64,000 nucleotides of DNA from Aplysia californica (GCF_000002075.1 NW_004797524.1:344571-408570); one strand, 5' to 3'. Shown: positions 12,833 through 24,845, numbered from the stretch's first letter. Numbers and translations are program-made. The notes: a model not told the origin generated them from the sequence alone.

Positions 12833-14660
12833 TTGCTTCCTGCCAGCGATTCTGACAGTGATGTGGACGACTATCTAGATCTACCCCTTGCCGCACTAGT
12901 AAAGGCAACAAGTATCAAGGCCCCAGATCAGAGCACTTCCTCGTCTTCGTCTTCCGCGACAGCTGCGTCAACGATCCAAGCTGAGACTCAACACAGCACA
13001 GACCGAACAGAGGAATCAAGCCTCTTTTAAATTGATGATGTCACACCGACTTGTGGGGGTTTTCAAGATGACTCTTTCCTACCCAACTAAACCACTCCAG
13101 TGACTTCACGACCATCATCCGTCCTCTCCGAGGTGTTCTCAGAGTATACAGACAATGTCACCAAGAACGTGTCAAGAAAACGATCGCACGAGCCGAACCA
13201 GAGGAAACAAAATCAGAGAAAAGTTCAACAACAGTGGGCTGGCATACACTGGGTTCAAAGGGAAGAAAGTGGCTTCAAAAGTCATGGGCCAAGGTTGTAA
13301 CAAAACGTGTCCCACATGCCACCAGAAAATGATGCACAAAGGAAATGAAAAATATTCTCCGACTATTGGAAGAGTGGGAGGCATAAACATCAAGACAATT
13401 CATTGTCTCATGTGTCAAAAGGTCATTCCTACTCGTGTGGGAACACAGAGGGCACAATAAAGGCGGAAAGCTTCTCTGTACTACGGTCTTTGCAGATCTG
13501 GTGGTTGACGACAAGCCGTGTGTCTCAAATTTTTCTTGGGCACATAAAGTATTAAGAAAATTATTTATGTTGGTGTCGTTTTTGCTGATCAGAGAGTGTC
13601 ACAGTGGGCGAGGAAACAGTTCAGGGTATAAAGGCCCATATCAACAGTTTCCCTACAGTCCCGTCCCATTACTGTTGTGGATCCAGTGACAGGATATACC
13701 TAGAAGACGGAACGAGCCTAAGCATAATGGACAGCCTGTATCAAGATTTGCAAAGAAGAAAAGGAAAGACTTGTGCTTCACTCTCAAAGTATCAAGGGGT
13801 TCTTGTGAAAGAATGACAAGTGTTCCTAAGACGTGAAGTGCTATATGTGGCCAGAACACGTGTCTTCATGCGGTTAAAAATCAGATCACCTCTGAATTAT
13901 GCCACTATAATCAGATGCGGTGCTTGATGAAGCCCACGTTGGACGCTCACTTGTAAGAAACAATTAGGAAAAGACAAATGCAGTTTTTGGGACACCTGAA
14001 TAGACAAAAAGGTCTTAATCATCTAGCTCTCACTGGCAAAATTGAAGGCAAACAAGGCAGGGGTAGGCCCAGAGCCACCTACTTAGAGAACCTAAACTGA
14101 TGGATAACGGGGAAAGATCAGGGTAACGTAGTGTTTTTAGAGCATCCAGCAAAGGAATGAAAGCCGAACCATGATCGCCGATGTCTGCCACAGATCTGGC
14201 ACTTGATGATGATGATGCAGCTCAAAGCAAAACAGTGTTTCATTTTATTTATGACAACTGCACGGGCCCAAATCGAAATAGATGCATCGCGATGACGTTT
14301 TAGCTGTCTGAAAACACTGCCCTCTCCCCAGAAACTTGAGCACGGCTTCTTAGAAGTCGGACACACTCAGAGTGAGAATGACTCCGTGCACTCTGTGATT
14401 GTCCATGCTGCCAAACGAGTCCCAGTATTCACACCAGAACAGTGGGCGACTGTAGTCCGTGGAGCACGAAGGGGCTAGGATCCCTACAACGTCAAGGAAA
14501 TGTCTGAACAAACATTTCTTTGACTTCCAAGCAGTTTCAAGAAGACTCAAGAACTTAGATAATGACGAAGATAGCGAGAAGATCAAATGGACAAAGATCA
14601 GGGCTATACATTCTTTCAAAATGAGAACGACACCATGATCAACCACTACGATGAGAAAGA
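12833..14660 (+). pseudogene. SHYCR-family transposon protein remains, LINE-interrupted
   Basis: The N-terminal part has SDSDSDVDDYLDLP, then a basic RKRS.EPN.RK segment and two CxxC pairs (CNKTCPTC). After a LINE fragment, the C-terminal part keeps DSVHSVIVHAAKRVPVFTPE and KWTKIRAIHSF, a recurrent C-terminal block of the same family. The middle (SHYCR, KKD) is not recognisable here. The two transposon copies therefore keep complementary parts. Confidence 0.6.
13930..14225 (+). mobile_element. 5'-truncated LINE fragment with GAT tail
   Basis: Encodes RKRQMQFLGHLNRQKGLNHL and GKIEGKQGRGRPRATYLENL, then MIADVCHRSGT and stop codons, followed by a short (GAT)n tail. This is the standard C-terminus of RTE-like RT proteins. 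It interrupts the 12407-16013 DNA transposon. Confidence 0.78.
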
Positions 14661-14769
14661 CTGCTGAGTTGAGTTGACCAGATACGACGCAGACGGAAAT
14701 CAGAAGAACTAGATACAGCTATTGAACGTATCAGTGTTCAGTGAACTAGCTGGAGGGTCAGAGGACAAA

Positions 14770-15160
14770 AAGAGGGACCTCATGTCATTGTGTTCATAAA
14801 ACCTGATCCCACCTGCTCATCACCCTCTGTACCAGAATCTCCCTTTTCTGTAATAGGAAACATTAATTGTTATCAGCTCAAGTTTTCAAAAATGTTCCAG
14901 GAGTTTGTTGCGACAGGGATATTTTAAAGTGCTACAATGTGTTGCTACTAATTTTAGCCAGAGAACTTCTTGATATTTGCATGGGCATAATTCATTGTTA
15001 GTTTTCTTGTTTTTACGAGACAAGCAGTAAATTTGTTTTTTAGTTTCACTTTTTAATTAGCTACTCACAGGGCCTCATTTCATTGTGTTCATCAAACCTG
15101 ATCCTACCAGCTCATCACCCTCTGCACCAGAATTTCCCTGTTCTGTTAATGTTCTAACTA
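14770..15160 (+). repeat. ~80-bp direct repeat inside the 12.4-kb transposon
   Basis: TCATTGTGTTCATAAAACCT...CTCATCACCCTCTGTACC at 14785-14855 recurs at 15075-15150. It lies just after the C-terminal coding remains. Confidence 0.7.
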
Positions 15161-15689
15161 CATAGGCCTAATAAAAGTTTTAGCAATTATGATAGATCTA
15201 GTCAATTTGATTGGTTAAAAATGTATTACGCGTATGTTACATTGTTCACTTATTAGGTGTGAACGAGTGCGTCCAACTGCTAATATTTAACTCATACTAC
15301 GCATATCTATTCCTAAGTACAATGTAGCTTGATGTACTTTTTACTCGTCAAATTGGTAATGTTCTAACTACACCCTGCAGTCTTTTTCCGAAGCAAAAAA
15401 TGACTTTACGGGTTACGAATACGTTGTACGACATTCAGACATACTCTCTGGGGTTTGATTTTTTTTTCTGGCAGTCAAAATGTTTCATGTATTTAGATAT
15501 ACTAATCATTTTCAAAGCATTTTAGAGGTTTTTTGTACCTTTTAAAATGACTTTGGTCTTTTCATATAGATTGTATGACAATTGGATTGATAATGATTTT
15601 GAAAAGCGTATTGTGCAGTTCAACAAAAGACTAACTAAATTGTGTTTAAGCACTCTGAATTTTGTATGATTCCACTTTCTTTTCTGTCT

Positions 15690-16000
15690 ACTAAAATCCT
15701 GTATGCGCCATCTATTCTCCATTTTTTTTCAATATCAGTAAAGAAACCCTGTATGTGTCCAATACAGGAGTTTATGCTCACGTTTTTAATAAAGATTCAG
15801 TAATTAATTCCTGTATATCCTCGTACTTCATTGCAAATGGTTGTTTTTATACCTATGTGTGACAGAAACGTATGTGCGTTGTTTTCATGAGTATTATGTG
15901 AAAGTTTCAATTCAAGAGGCCCAAAACTGCAAAAATGGCGAAGTTTTTTGCTTCTCCTGTAAAATTTGGAAAATGTTGCTTAAAACTTACAGGAGTTTTA
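15690..16000. repeat. Right subterminal TCCTGTA/TACAGGA array
   Basis: Copies lie near 15697 (TCCTGTATGCGCC), 15748, 15763, 15812, 15953 and 15988. They mirror the array at the other end of the 12407-16013 element. Confidence 0.6.
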
Positions 16001-16044
16001 GAGTCAGGCGACGAACTGTGTGTCGGAGTTCTTTTGTTTTAGTT

Positions 16045-16470
16045 TTAGTATAGGTTTTACGGTGCTCGCAACTGCATAAGGTCATATGAGCGCCAAGGGG
16101 AGGATGCCAACAAAGAAGTCCTTACAGGGAATCAGACTTACTCTGCTCACCTCTCTAGCTTCAACTTCAACAGCACAAAGTCTGCTTGGACTATCAAGGC
16201 ACCCCGGAAATAACGGGTCATAAGAGTGTGACAAACATACAAAAGGTGTAGGCCTACATGTAGATGAAATGACGATAGTAAGGATTAGGAAAGAAAAAAG
16301 CAGCAGTTCTCGGTCGTAGTTCAGGCACAGTTATGAGCATGACATTGTTGGATCAGCCCATTTACAATTCTACTGCGCATTGGAAAGAGAAATGTCCCCA
16401 ATTTGGGGATGGCCTAAAGTCTAAAGACACTTCAGTCAGTGGCACCGCCTCAGGGGGTCATGTCGGAGTT
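16045..16470 (-). mobile_element. SINE-like repeat sharing the ACGGCGCTCGCAACTGC tail, copy 1
   Basis: Starts ACGGTGCTCGCAACTGCATA, then GGGGAGGATGCCAACA, TTACTCTGCTCACCTCTCTA and a right end with CAGTCAGTGGCACCGCC. Paralogous to 17866-18265 and 23885-24270. It begins about 40 bp after the 12407-16013 transposon. No tRNA-like head is seen. Confidence 0.8.
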
Positions 16471-16564
16471 TGAGCACAGAAACATTTATCGATATGAAAA
16501 CATGTAGGCTAGGCTATTTGGTGCTATAGAAGTGTAAGTAGGTGTAAGTGTATGAGTTTAACGC

Positions 16565-16770
16565 CCTATCGATTCTATTAAGTTATTCAAGAGACGAAAC
16601 CTTTAAATTTAACGTCCACCTCCGTTAGGACCAATCCAAGTTGGTTGAGAGTCTTGAAAACTCCACAAAACGACTTGAGTCCAAGAACGCCAAGTCTGGG
16701 ATTCGAACCTGGGCTATCTGATTCGTAGTCCAGCATGATACCAACTGTGCTAACGGCGCGCCCCGTGCAG
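16565..16770 (-). mobile_element. tRNA-headed SINE, family 3, copy 1
   Basis: The reverse complement has GCGCGCCGTTAGCACAGTTG then CCCAGGTTCGAATCCCAGAC (B box) and a TTCAAGACTCTCAACCAA body. It matches 21243-21425 in the opposite orientation. Confidence 0.8.
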
Positions 16771-16989
16771 GAGAACAGCAAGACAGAAGGATATTATAAA
16801 CGGAAACGACAGAGAGACGAATCAGTCGTGCCTTCCCCAATCCACACAAAATCGATAGGGGTAAACACAGAAATATACTTGGTACACCTGATGTTTACAA
16901 TTATAATATACAAGACAAAGTGGTGAGTGGAATGGATTTTCATGTAAGCTTAGGTGTTTTTACGCCCCCATCGACATTATTTAGATCAT

Positions 16990-17185
16990 ATAGGAGGTGG
17001 GCTTCCGAACCAGCCTGTCAGGGCAAATCCGAACTGAAAGTGATTCAACATCCCAGTACACGTATATAAAGACAGAGGTACGGTACTGGAGAAAAATTTT
17101 CTCCCCTCTTGGGAACCAAACTAGGGTCTCCTACGTACGACAGCAAAGTGTCCAACCCCTGTACCACAGACGTCGATGAGAGTTA
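16990..17185 (-). mobile_element. tRNA-like SINE, family 4, copy 1
   Basis: The reverse complement has GTCTGTGGTACAGGGGTTGG and a B-box-like GTTTGGTTCCC. The body CTTCCGAACCAGCCTGTCAGG is shared with 21050-21215. Confidence 0.65.
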
Positions 17186-17614
17186 TAAAACACGCGTCAA
17201 AGAAGTATTCACAACTATATTTTTTCAAAATATTCTCTAGCCACACCATAAATACCTGTAGTTAAAAGGCGTATCACTTTAAATGAAGAGCAGTGAACGA
17301 CTTTGAGGGTAATTGTATTCAGTAGACGGGCGCAATCAGGTCCAATTCCCCTTTTCAGATTTGGAAACATCGTGAATGCTGACGTGACGTCATCGTATCC
17401 CACTGCTTACTTGCCATGGTGTACTCAGTGTATAGCACTGCATAATATTGAATACTGAATACCCAATGTTACTGATGGACTTAAAAGAGAAAAAAAACAA
17501 CAACAGTGCATTCGAAAAGCACGATTAGTGACTTTCCGCTTCGAAGAATCAGCGAAGTTTTGGTTTCCTCGAAATCACACAGCACTACCCAGCAGCCCGG
17601 CAGAGATAGGCTTA

Positions 17615-17712
17615 CTCGATTTTTAAAAATATATTCCTCACTTGGGAATCAAAGACATATCTTCTATAACTACATGTAGATCTATAACCGTTGCACCAGA
17701 GACGTCGGGGGA
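17615..17712 (-). mobile_element. tRNA-like SINE, family 4, fragment
   Basis: TTCCTCACTTGGGAATCAAA with GCACCAGAGACGTC matches the head of family 4. Confidence 0.55.
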
Positions 17713-17865
17713 GAAACAAAGCGTCTCAGTGCTAAAAAGCTGCCTGATAAACTTTACAAGCTGTCCCTTAAAAAAATAAAACCAAAAAAATAAATAACCT
17801 ACGGTCGAAATTGTCTGAGACAGCCATACACTGTCGAGGGGAAAAGTAGTTGCTTAGTTAAATTT

Positions 17866-18265
17866 TAGTAAGGTCTTACGGCGCTCGCGATAGCATAAGG
17901 GCATATGAGTGCCAAGTGGTGGGTGTCAACAGAGAAGTCTATACTAGGAATCAGGCTTACTCTGCTCACCTCTCTCGCCTCAACAGCACAAAGTCTGCTC
18001 CGACTATCAAGGCACCTCGGAAATAGCAGTTCACGAGAGAGTGACAAACATACAAAAGAAGTAGAGGAAAAATGACGGTAGTAAGGTGGACGAGGAAAGA
18101 AAAAGCAGCACTCCCCCCTATGCTGTTCCGGCACAGTATGAGCACGGCATTGATAAATTAGAATTGTTTCCAATTCTATTTCTACTGTGCATAAGAACAT
18201 GTTAATACCCCCCCCCCTACCTTTGTGAATTGCCTAAAGACAACTTCAGTCAGTAGCAATGCCCT
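17866..18265 (-). mobile_element. SINE-like repeat, copy 2
   Basis: Same blocks as 16045-16470, with poly(C) and poly(G) runs near 18207 and 18264. Confidence 0.8.
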
Positions 18266-18344
18266 GGGGGGGGGGGGTAGAAAAATAGTTGTCTTTGACA
18301 GGTTGACGTCGTACACAGTGTCAATATAATGTAAAAGAAACGCA

Positions 18345-18540
18345 AGGGGAGAAATGGGAAGTGGCCATAACTCTTTTGACTTGAGGATATACAGCATGGG
18401 GTCCAGGGTGAACAAGCGTCTGTGGTGATGCAGTTAGACTCAAAGAAGTAATAATGTAAAAGTAAGAAACGCATGAGGAGAAATGGGAAATGGCCGTCAG
18501 TACAGGTGATTGTCTTGTAAAGGTGGCCGTTAGCACAGGT
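18345..18540. repeat. Partial direct repeat
   Basis: Segments GAAACGCAAGGGGAGAAATG and GAAACGCATGAGGAGAAATG with following GGCC(A/G)T sequence occur about 130 bp apart. Confidence 0.6.
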
Positions 18541-18890
18541 TCAACTGTACTAGTAAAGCAATTGCTTTTTTAAAAACTCAGTCTCTCCATAAGACAGACT
18601 TTAACTAAAATATTTGAAGGATAGTATTTGGAACCAAAGCTAAAATTGAACAAATTTGTATTGCATGATTGTTTTTTGGTTGTTTTGTTTCACCAACACA
18701 AGTAGGCCTACTATACTGAATACCTACAGACACAAAGACAGATTATATAACTGATACAGACTCTCAGGCATACATTTCTAAGTAGAGTACCGATTTATAG
18801 GCCTTTAATTAAAAGATGTTTAAAACAAAATGTGTACAGTATATATATTATACATACAGATCTTGGCATTTCATTACCTACAGAGACTTA

Positions 18891-20216
18891 CGAGGGGCAT
18901 ACCAAAAGTTTTTTACCTGGCCAAGTAGGAATAAAGGTATATAGAAAGCTGAAATTTGGGGTGAAGGCAAACAATAATCTTTCCATAATGCATCCATATT
19001 TTGGAGAATTTCAGATTACTGGTTTTAACACCAGCACACTGTAAGTGAATTGAGGTATGTTGTTCTCCAACTTCAACAAAAAATTGAGAAAATTGAGCAC
19101 AGGGCAGTAATGAAGTTTTTGTTCTTGCAAGGCAAGCAACTACAGGATATTTTTTACGGAGATGCAAGTTGTATACGAAACTAATTGGCCATCCTATACT
19201 GCCATAAAATTTTGGTGTAAAAATTTCAAATGTGGATTCATGGACATATCACCTTGAAGATGACCACTGTGATGGTCACCCAGTGACAGCAACAACAGAA
19301 GAGAATGTGCTGAAAATCAAGAAACTTGTGTTGTCTGATAGGCGGGAGACAGTCCAACGTTTGAGCAAAGAAACTAGGCTTAGCATTGGATCAAATAAAC
19401 GAATCTTAAATGAACATTTGAATATATATGACCAAGGTTTCTGCGAGATGGGTCCCACATTTGTTGACTCCACAAAAAGTGCAAGATGAGGATTGTTGTC
19501 AAGAATTGCTTGGTCTGTATAAAAAGGATGAAACTAAATTTGTTGAAAGAATTGTAACCATGGATGAGAGTAATGAGACACCACTGCGATTCTGAGTCAA
19601 AATCAGCATCAATACAGTAGAAATCTTCCCCGTCTCCAACACGAAAGAAGGCAAATGTGCAGCCATCAAGTAGAAAAATGATGTTATCAGTTTTTTTCAA
19701 CCAAGAAGGAGTGATTATGACAGACTATCTTGAAAATGGACATACGATCACAGGAGACCATTTTTCCAACTAACTAAAAAAAAATTATGGAAGCCTATAA
19801 AAGAAAAACACAGAGGAAAGATCCGAAAAGGCATTTTGCTGCTTCATGACGAGCCAGCATACACTTCAAGAAAAGCTGCTGAAACTGTGCGATAAAGTGG
19901 CTATGAAATGTTGCCACATCCACCCTATTCTCCAGATTTAGACCCGTCGGACTCGTTTTTATTCCCCAAATTGAAAAGGATTTAAAAGGAAGGCATTTTG
20001 AAGGAGATGATCAGGTCAAAGAAGAGGTACAGGGCTGGTTTTCTGACAAAGAGAGGGTCTTCTATTCTCAAGGTCTTTTCAAGGTCATACACCTATGGCA
20101 AAAATGTATAACTGTGGGAGGCGACTACATAGAGAAAGACTAACGTTAATACCAAATTTCAGCTTTCTACCTTTATATCTTCATGGCCAGGTAAAAAATT
20201 ATTGATTTGCCCCTCG
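18891..20216 (+). mobile_element. mariner element with complete ends, inactivated transposase
   Basis: Both ends read CGAGGGGCA and the inverted repeat continues with indels for about 70 bp (TTTTTTACCTGGCCA, then AAAGCTGAAATTTGG). TA flanks both sides (18889-18890 and 20217-20218). Plus-strand transposase remains include VTATTEENVLKIKKLVLSDR and a helix-turn-helix (19.27-19.42 kb), IVTMDES (first Asp, about 19.56 kb), LLHDEPAYTS (second Asp, about 19.85 kb, normally HDNAPAH) and PPYSPDLDPSDS (third Asp, about 19.93 kb). It ends in WQKCITVGGDYIEKD. The second-to-third Asp spacing fits DD34D mariners. Multiple frameshifts and stops break the 1.0-kb ORF. Confidence 0.9.
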
Positions 20217-20327
20217 TATATATATATATAAGAACATAATAAGTCAATAAAATTCCAAATTCTCTAACACATTCTGTCATTTGGATATGCATCAACTTCA
20301 CACCATTATAATCAGAGAAGTTTAGGG

Positions 20328-20515
20328 GGCTCTCGTGGCCTAGAGGTTAAGGAGTACGCCTTTCATTCAAAAGGTCCCAGGTTCGAATCTAGGTAGCGGC
20401 GAAAAAATTGTCTCCTTTCACCTCCTTTCCTGCTCTCTAGCAACGTTCTGTCGTCTGCTTTCGTCTCCATTTTCTACCCCTACCCCCTCACCTCCTTTGC
20501 CTACTTCAGGCCTAC
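20328..20515 (+). mobile_element. Same SINE, truncated head
   Basis: GGCTCTCGTGGCCTAGAGG and GGTTCGAATC boxes, then the body for about 110 bp. The ACGGCGCTC tail is missing. Confidence 0.82.
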
Positions 20516-21049
20516 AAAATGCAGTAAGTTGTAAGGGTTAGTCTATAAAAGAATATCATTTAGGTATCAACAAAACCCGAATAAAATGAGCATCATAATA
20601 AGTTATAACATAATTTGCATTGCCTTGAGATAGATTGTAACTCTGACCTCAACTCTCAGGACAGTGTAAGGGTTTTCACATGTCTTATATTTGCACTTCC
20701 CTAAATTAGCACAAGCATTCAGTCTTTTCCTTTTAATCACTAAGAGCATTCTACTACCTAGTCTAAATAAAAAATGCAACACAAACTAAAGTAAGATCGC
20801 AGATTTGATCCTTTGCGTGGCAAGATAGGACATTGCAACTGTCTTCAAGAATTAACATGCTTATTGGCATCTTATCTCGGTTTCCTCAAATCACAAGGTT
20901 ACAAATGAGTACACGTACCTAGCAACTAGAAATCAGCAGAGAGGGTAATATCATTGTAAGTTGTTGTATGTGATAAACACACATAATTAATGTTTAAAAA
21001 CAACGTTGAAGTTTAACGCTCATATAGACATAATTTAAATAATTTAAGA
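20516..21049. other. No gene seen
   Basis: Unique AT-rich sequence between SINE insertions. Confidence 0.55.
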
Positions 21050-21215
21050 GTCAGGCTTCCACCTTGCCTGTCAGGGTCAGCCTGGACTGAGCATGACATA
21101 ATATGTCAGGGGAAAGACCAAAACATTTGATAAAATTCCTCTACACATGGGAATCAAACTCAGGTACCCTGCATGTGACGGCAAAGCGCCTAACCGCATC
21201 ACCACAGATGCCAGT
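21050..21215 (-). mobile_element. tRNA-like SINE, family 4, copy 2
   Basis: The reverse complement reads CTGTGGTGATGCGGTTAGG and GAGTTTGATTCCC, with body CTTGCCTGTCAGGGTCAGCC. Related fragments are at 17615-17712 and near 195-235. Confidence 0.65.
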
Positions 21216-21242
21216 CCACATAGGAAGCCATGCTGCATATCC

Positions 21243-21425
21243 TCAAGCAAGCGAGTTATGGTGTTCCATCAGCTCTGTAGGTATCATGCTGGACTAAGGA
21301 GTGGATGGCCCTGGTTCGAATTCCAGATTTGGCATTCTTGAACTCGTGTCATGTTGCAGAGTTTTCAAGACTTTCTACCCAATTGACTTGGACGTTAAAT
21401 TCGGAGGTCCCTCCTCTTTAACTTA
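21243..21425 (+). mobile_element. tRNA-headed SINE, family 3, copy 2
   Basis: CAGCTCTGTAGGTATCATGC, then CCTGGTTCGAATTCCAGATT, then TTTTCAAGACTTTCTACC and GACTTGGACGTTAAATTC. Same family as 16565-16770. Confidence 0.8.
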
Positions 21426-21996
21426 AATAACCTAACAGTGTTGATTAATGATAGGGGTGTCAAATTCATTCACTGAAGAAGAGTTATTGTGAAGTCAAGA
21501 TGGGCTTCAATTAAAAAGTATTTCTCCAGAATAAACATTCTATAATTTCAGAATTTTATTTCAGTCTCCCACTGGGGACTCAGATTATTTGTACATCGAC
21601 CCATTTGATATTGAAAACAAGAGAAAATTCAGTTACACACATGGCGAAATCAGCAAGACATAGAAATCTTTTGGTAAGGAACGAATTTCGCTATGTACAT
21701 GTTTTAAATACAAATAGTGGATGTAAAATTTTTTTACAAAATTATGGACATATGTTCCCTATGAGCGTGTTTCACCACATGCATACCAGACTGTAGTATT
21801 TCAAAATACCACACAACTTCACACTCCTTTAATCCATCAGTATAATGAGAACCTCGATCTTAAAATTAAAGTTGCAAGAAACAAAACCAGCATTCTGTTG
21901 ACATTTATCTTCCACACTTTATGTCTCCATAGACTGCAAAGTGTATAAAAGTTAACACACTGCCTCTTGACACCAGCAGTGGTGTTGGCCTAACAC

Positions 21997-22034
<38 letters not shown>

Positions 22035-22846
22035 CCAGGTGGACTTAGGTAATCTAATTATCTCGATGATGGTGTGTGTGTGTGTGTGTGTGTGTGTGTT
22101 GGTTATCCGTCAGACCCCAAGAGAAACTTGAATTCAAGACAATAATGAGGAAGAAAAATTTGATTAGGCTTTGCGAGATGAACTGTTCAAACACATTTGT
22201 GTGGGTGTTCAAGAAAACAGCTAAGCAAATTCAAAGAAAATATTGTGGTTCAGTCCGGGAAAAGCATATTGTTCAAGTTACCCATGAATTCGAGCTTTGC
22301 ATGTTTGATTTATCTCTGTCCTCGACTGTACTTGCAGAAGGGTGAGTAGAGGGGAGAATGAAAAATAACTTTTCAAAAGAATAAAACCTCCAACGAGGTA
22401 CAGTATAGAGAATCAGATGCTTTGAGTACAGAACATCCTTCTCGCCCATATAAAATCATTTACCATCTTTCATGTCCAATGACAACTTAACATAAAACAT
22501 TAATGCTGCAAACCTACCTTAAAAGGTTCATTCTACTGTGAATGAAAATCAAAGGAGAAAGTGACTGAATTTAGATAGCCCATCAGAATGAAAAAGGGGG
22601 GGCAACTCCCTTCTTACTGTTGAGGTTAGATGCTGTAAATTAAAGTAAATAACTCTAAGCATTGTGTAACCTATTTTAGTCATTAATAACACCTGCAGAA
22701 ACGCCAACCTTTACAAATTTTAAAACAGGGAATCTTTATTTTGAATCTCAGATGTATGCCTTGCCCACACAGAATGAGGTTCAGGGGAGGTTGTAGCGGT
22801 TAACTTGATCGCTTTCCACACTACAATTCAGTTTAAGAACAAAGAC
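21426..22846. other. No gene seen
   Basis: Contains the two GT arrays; no recognised protein. Confidence 0.55.
21997..22102. repeat. Two (GT)n blocks
   Basis: Two GT runs, 21999-22032 and 22071-22100, around a short unique spacer. Confidence 0.95.
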
Positions 22847-22850
22847 AATT

Positions 22851-23286
22851 GTGAGGCAGCGTGGTGGAATCAGGCTCTCGTCAATTTTTGTGCAAGAAGA
22901 GTTATTGGTATCATCTTAAAGCTTGTTCACTTGTCTTTATTTGCATGGGAAAAAATATCCATTTATCTTGAATACAAGTCGAGATATTTGCGAATGAAGG
23001 AGGTGGGGGTCACCTGTTTTCAGAGGTAAAATAAGTGAGAAAATGGCCGCCAAAGATTAGCTATTTCATTAGCTTAAGAGTCCGTGGTAACTGAAAATTT
23101 ACTTTTTTTGTGCCTTTAATCAACATTTTTAAGAAAAATCCACACGCAAATGAGTTGTTTAATGGTCAATAAAGGTGTTAAGCCAAAAAATAAAAATTTG
23201 ATAGAAATTCACATACCAGCGGAAAAATGCAAGTTTCTTCACTTTGATTATTTTGATGAGAGCCTGATTCCACCACACTGCCTCAC
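22851..23286 (-). mobile_element. MITE of the same family, inverted, TSD AATT
   Basis: Same terminal repeats with two mismatches between ends and homologous interior in the opposite orientation to the 10.8-kb copy. AATT flanks both ends (22847-22850 and 23287-23290). It lacks the internal duplication. Confidence 0.88.
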
Positions 23287-23290
23287 AATT

Positions 23291-23884
23291 AACAAAATAC
23301 ACAATATATAAATAATAGCTGCACATGACATGTATAAAGATAAAATAAAAATTAAAAAACGGACATTCCCATTAAATTTGGGATGTTTGGCAGCTTCCCA
23401 GTGTCTAGTATCCCTGTCCCATGAAACAAAGCCACTCTCTCACCATCCACCGCACCAGAAAAGTGGAGAAAGAAAACTCAATGGGTAGTCTTAGCCTATT
23501 GAAGGTGTACTGTGTGTCACATACTGACAATGGTGGGCTACTGAGAATGGAAAAAAATACAGGAAAGAGGGAGAATCAGCTAAGATGAATGATAAAACAG
23601 CCAAATTTTCTTCATTTTAACCCGATCTGCTGGGGATTTTTAACATGTTAAGGGAAGTTGCAATACATGGAACAAAGAGGGAAAAATGAGGAGATATGGA
23701 ACTCCTTTTGTGCTAACAGGAATTTTGTGTTAAACAGCTTCATGTTTAACAAAGTCCACTGTATATATAGGGCTTTTAAACCCGTTTAATTCTGTGGATT
23801 GAACCAGTGACAACACGCCAGCAGAGATCATGTTGTCCCCACTCCAATAAGAGTCTAAGCCTTTTTAAATAATTTTTTTTAAAT
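23291..23884. other. No gene seen
   Basis: Nothing recognised between the MITE and the SINE. Confidence 0.55.
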
Positions 23885-24272
23885 AGTAGAGGGTTTTACG
23901 GCGCTCGCAACTGCATAAGGTCTTATGAGCGTCAAGGGGTGGGTGTCAACAGAGAAGTCTTTATAGGGAATCAGACTTACTCTGCTCACCTCTCTAGCTT
24001 CAACAGCACAAGGTCTGCTTCGACTATCAAGGCACCCCAGAAATAGCGAGTCACATGAGTGTGACAAACATACAAAAGAAGTTGAGGAAAATGACAATAG
24101 CAAGGATTAGGAAAGGAAAAGCAGCAGTTCCCTGCTGTAGATCAGGCACAGTTATGAGCATGACATGATGAATCAGCCCATTTACAATTTTACAGTGCTT
24201 GAACGAGAAATGTCTCCCCTTTGGGAATGGCCTAAAGACACTACAGTCAGTGGCACTGCCCCGGGGGGTAGA
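23885..24272 (-). mobile_element. SINE-like repeat, copy 3
   Basis: Best-preserved copy of the three, from ACGGCGCTCGCAACTGCATA to CAGTCAGTGGCACTGCCCC. A short fragment of the right end also occurs at 38936-38985. Confidence 0.82.
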
Positions 24273-24649
24273 GTCTAAGCTGATTCTGCAAACCTTATAT
24301 GTAGACACTGAGAAAAGAAAGAACTTTTACTTCTAAAACACAACCAATATGTCATTTACCCTAACAAACAAGTCTTCACTTACAGCAATACCGTCCCCTG
24401 CACATATTCTGATTCTTAAAACACGATCAAATCTAATAAGCCCAGGAAAAAAACCCAGAATTTCTTTCCTGTTATTGAGAAGCTTTGATACAGTCAGACC
24501 TTCTGTACATGGCATGCACTTTGAATCTTTCATTTTAAAGCAATTAATGGCAAGCATGCACAGGGAGTATTTTTTTAAAAGTAAAGTTATTCCCGCATCC
24601 GATCTGGACATTGGGGATTGTCTTGTTTGTGAGACAACTTCCTGGGCCT

Positions 24650-24845
24650 TCGACATATTGTGGTAGGGTGGCCAGTTCCTTTCCACGTCGCCTTTACTTC
24701 CCCAACTCGAAGCCAGGTACCCATTACTGCTGGGTGGACAGGAGGGGGTGAAAGTAAATCTGTGTCCGAACCGAGGCTCGAACCCGGACTTTCCGCTTCA
24801 GAGACAAGCGCACTAACCACCACCGCAACCTCACAAGGAGTATAA
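24650..24845 (-). mobile_element. tRNA-headed SINE, family 5
   Basis: The reverse complement begins GGTTGCGGTGGTGGTTAGTG and has B box GGGTTCGAGCCTCGG. The body includes GTGGACAGGAGGGGG-type sequence. Confidence 0.72.

Larger units (their letters stand above)
12407..16013 (+). mobile_element. DNA transposon with CGTCGCCT termini, 4-bp TSD AACT and SHYCR-family ORF remains
   Basis: The left end CGTCGCCTGAGTCAAAAG and the reverse complement of the right end match over 24 of 27 bases. AACT flanks both sides (12403-12406 and 16014-16017). Plus-strand coding remains in between belong to an uncharacterised multi-copy invertebrate protein family: an acidic Ser/Asp N-terminus, RKR then a GxxC..CxxC segment (13.1-13.35 kb), and a C-terminal block ending in IKWTKIRAIHSFK (14.35-14.6 kb). 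A LINE 3' fragment interrupts the coding region near 13.93-14.22 kb. Subterminal copies of TCCTGTATGCGCC and its complement occur at both ends. The ORF is clearly not intact. Confidence 0.82.

Noticed and set aside
24349-24666. 105-residue plus-strand frame
   Set aside because: Overlaps an equally long minus-strand frame and SINE sequence; no conserved motif.
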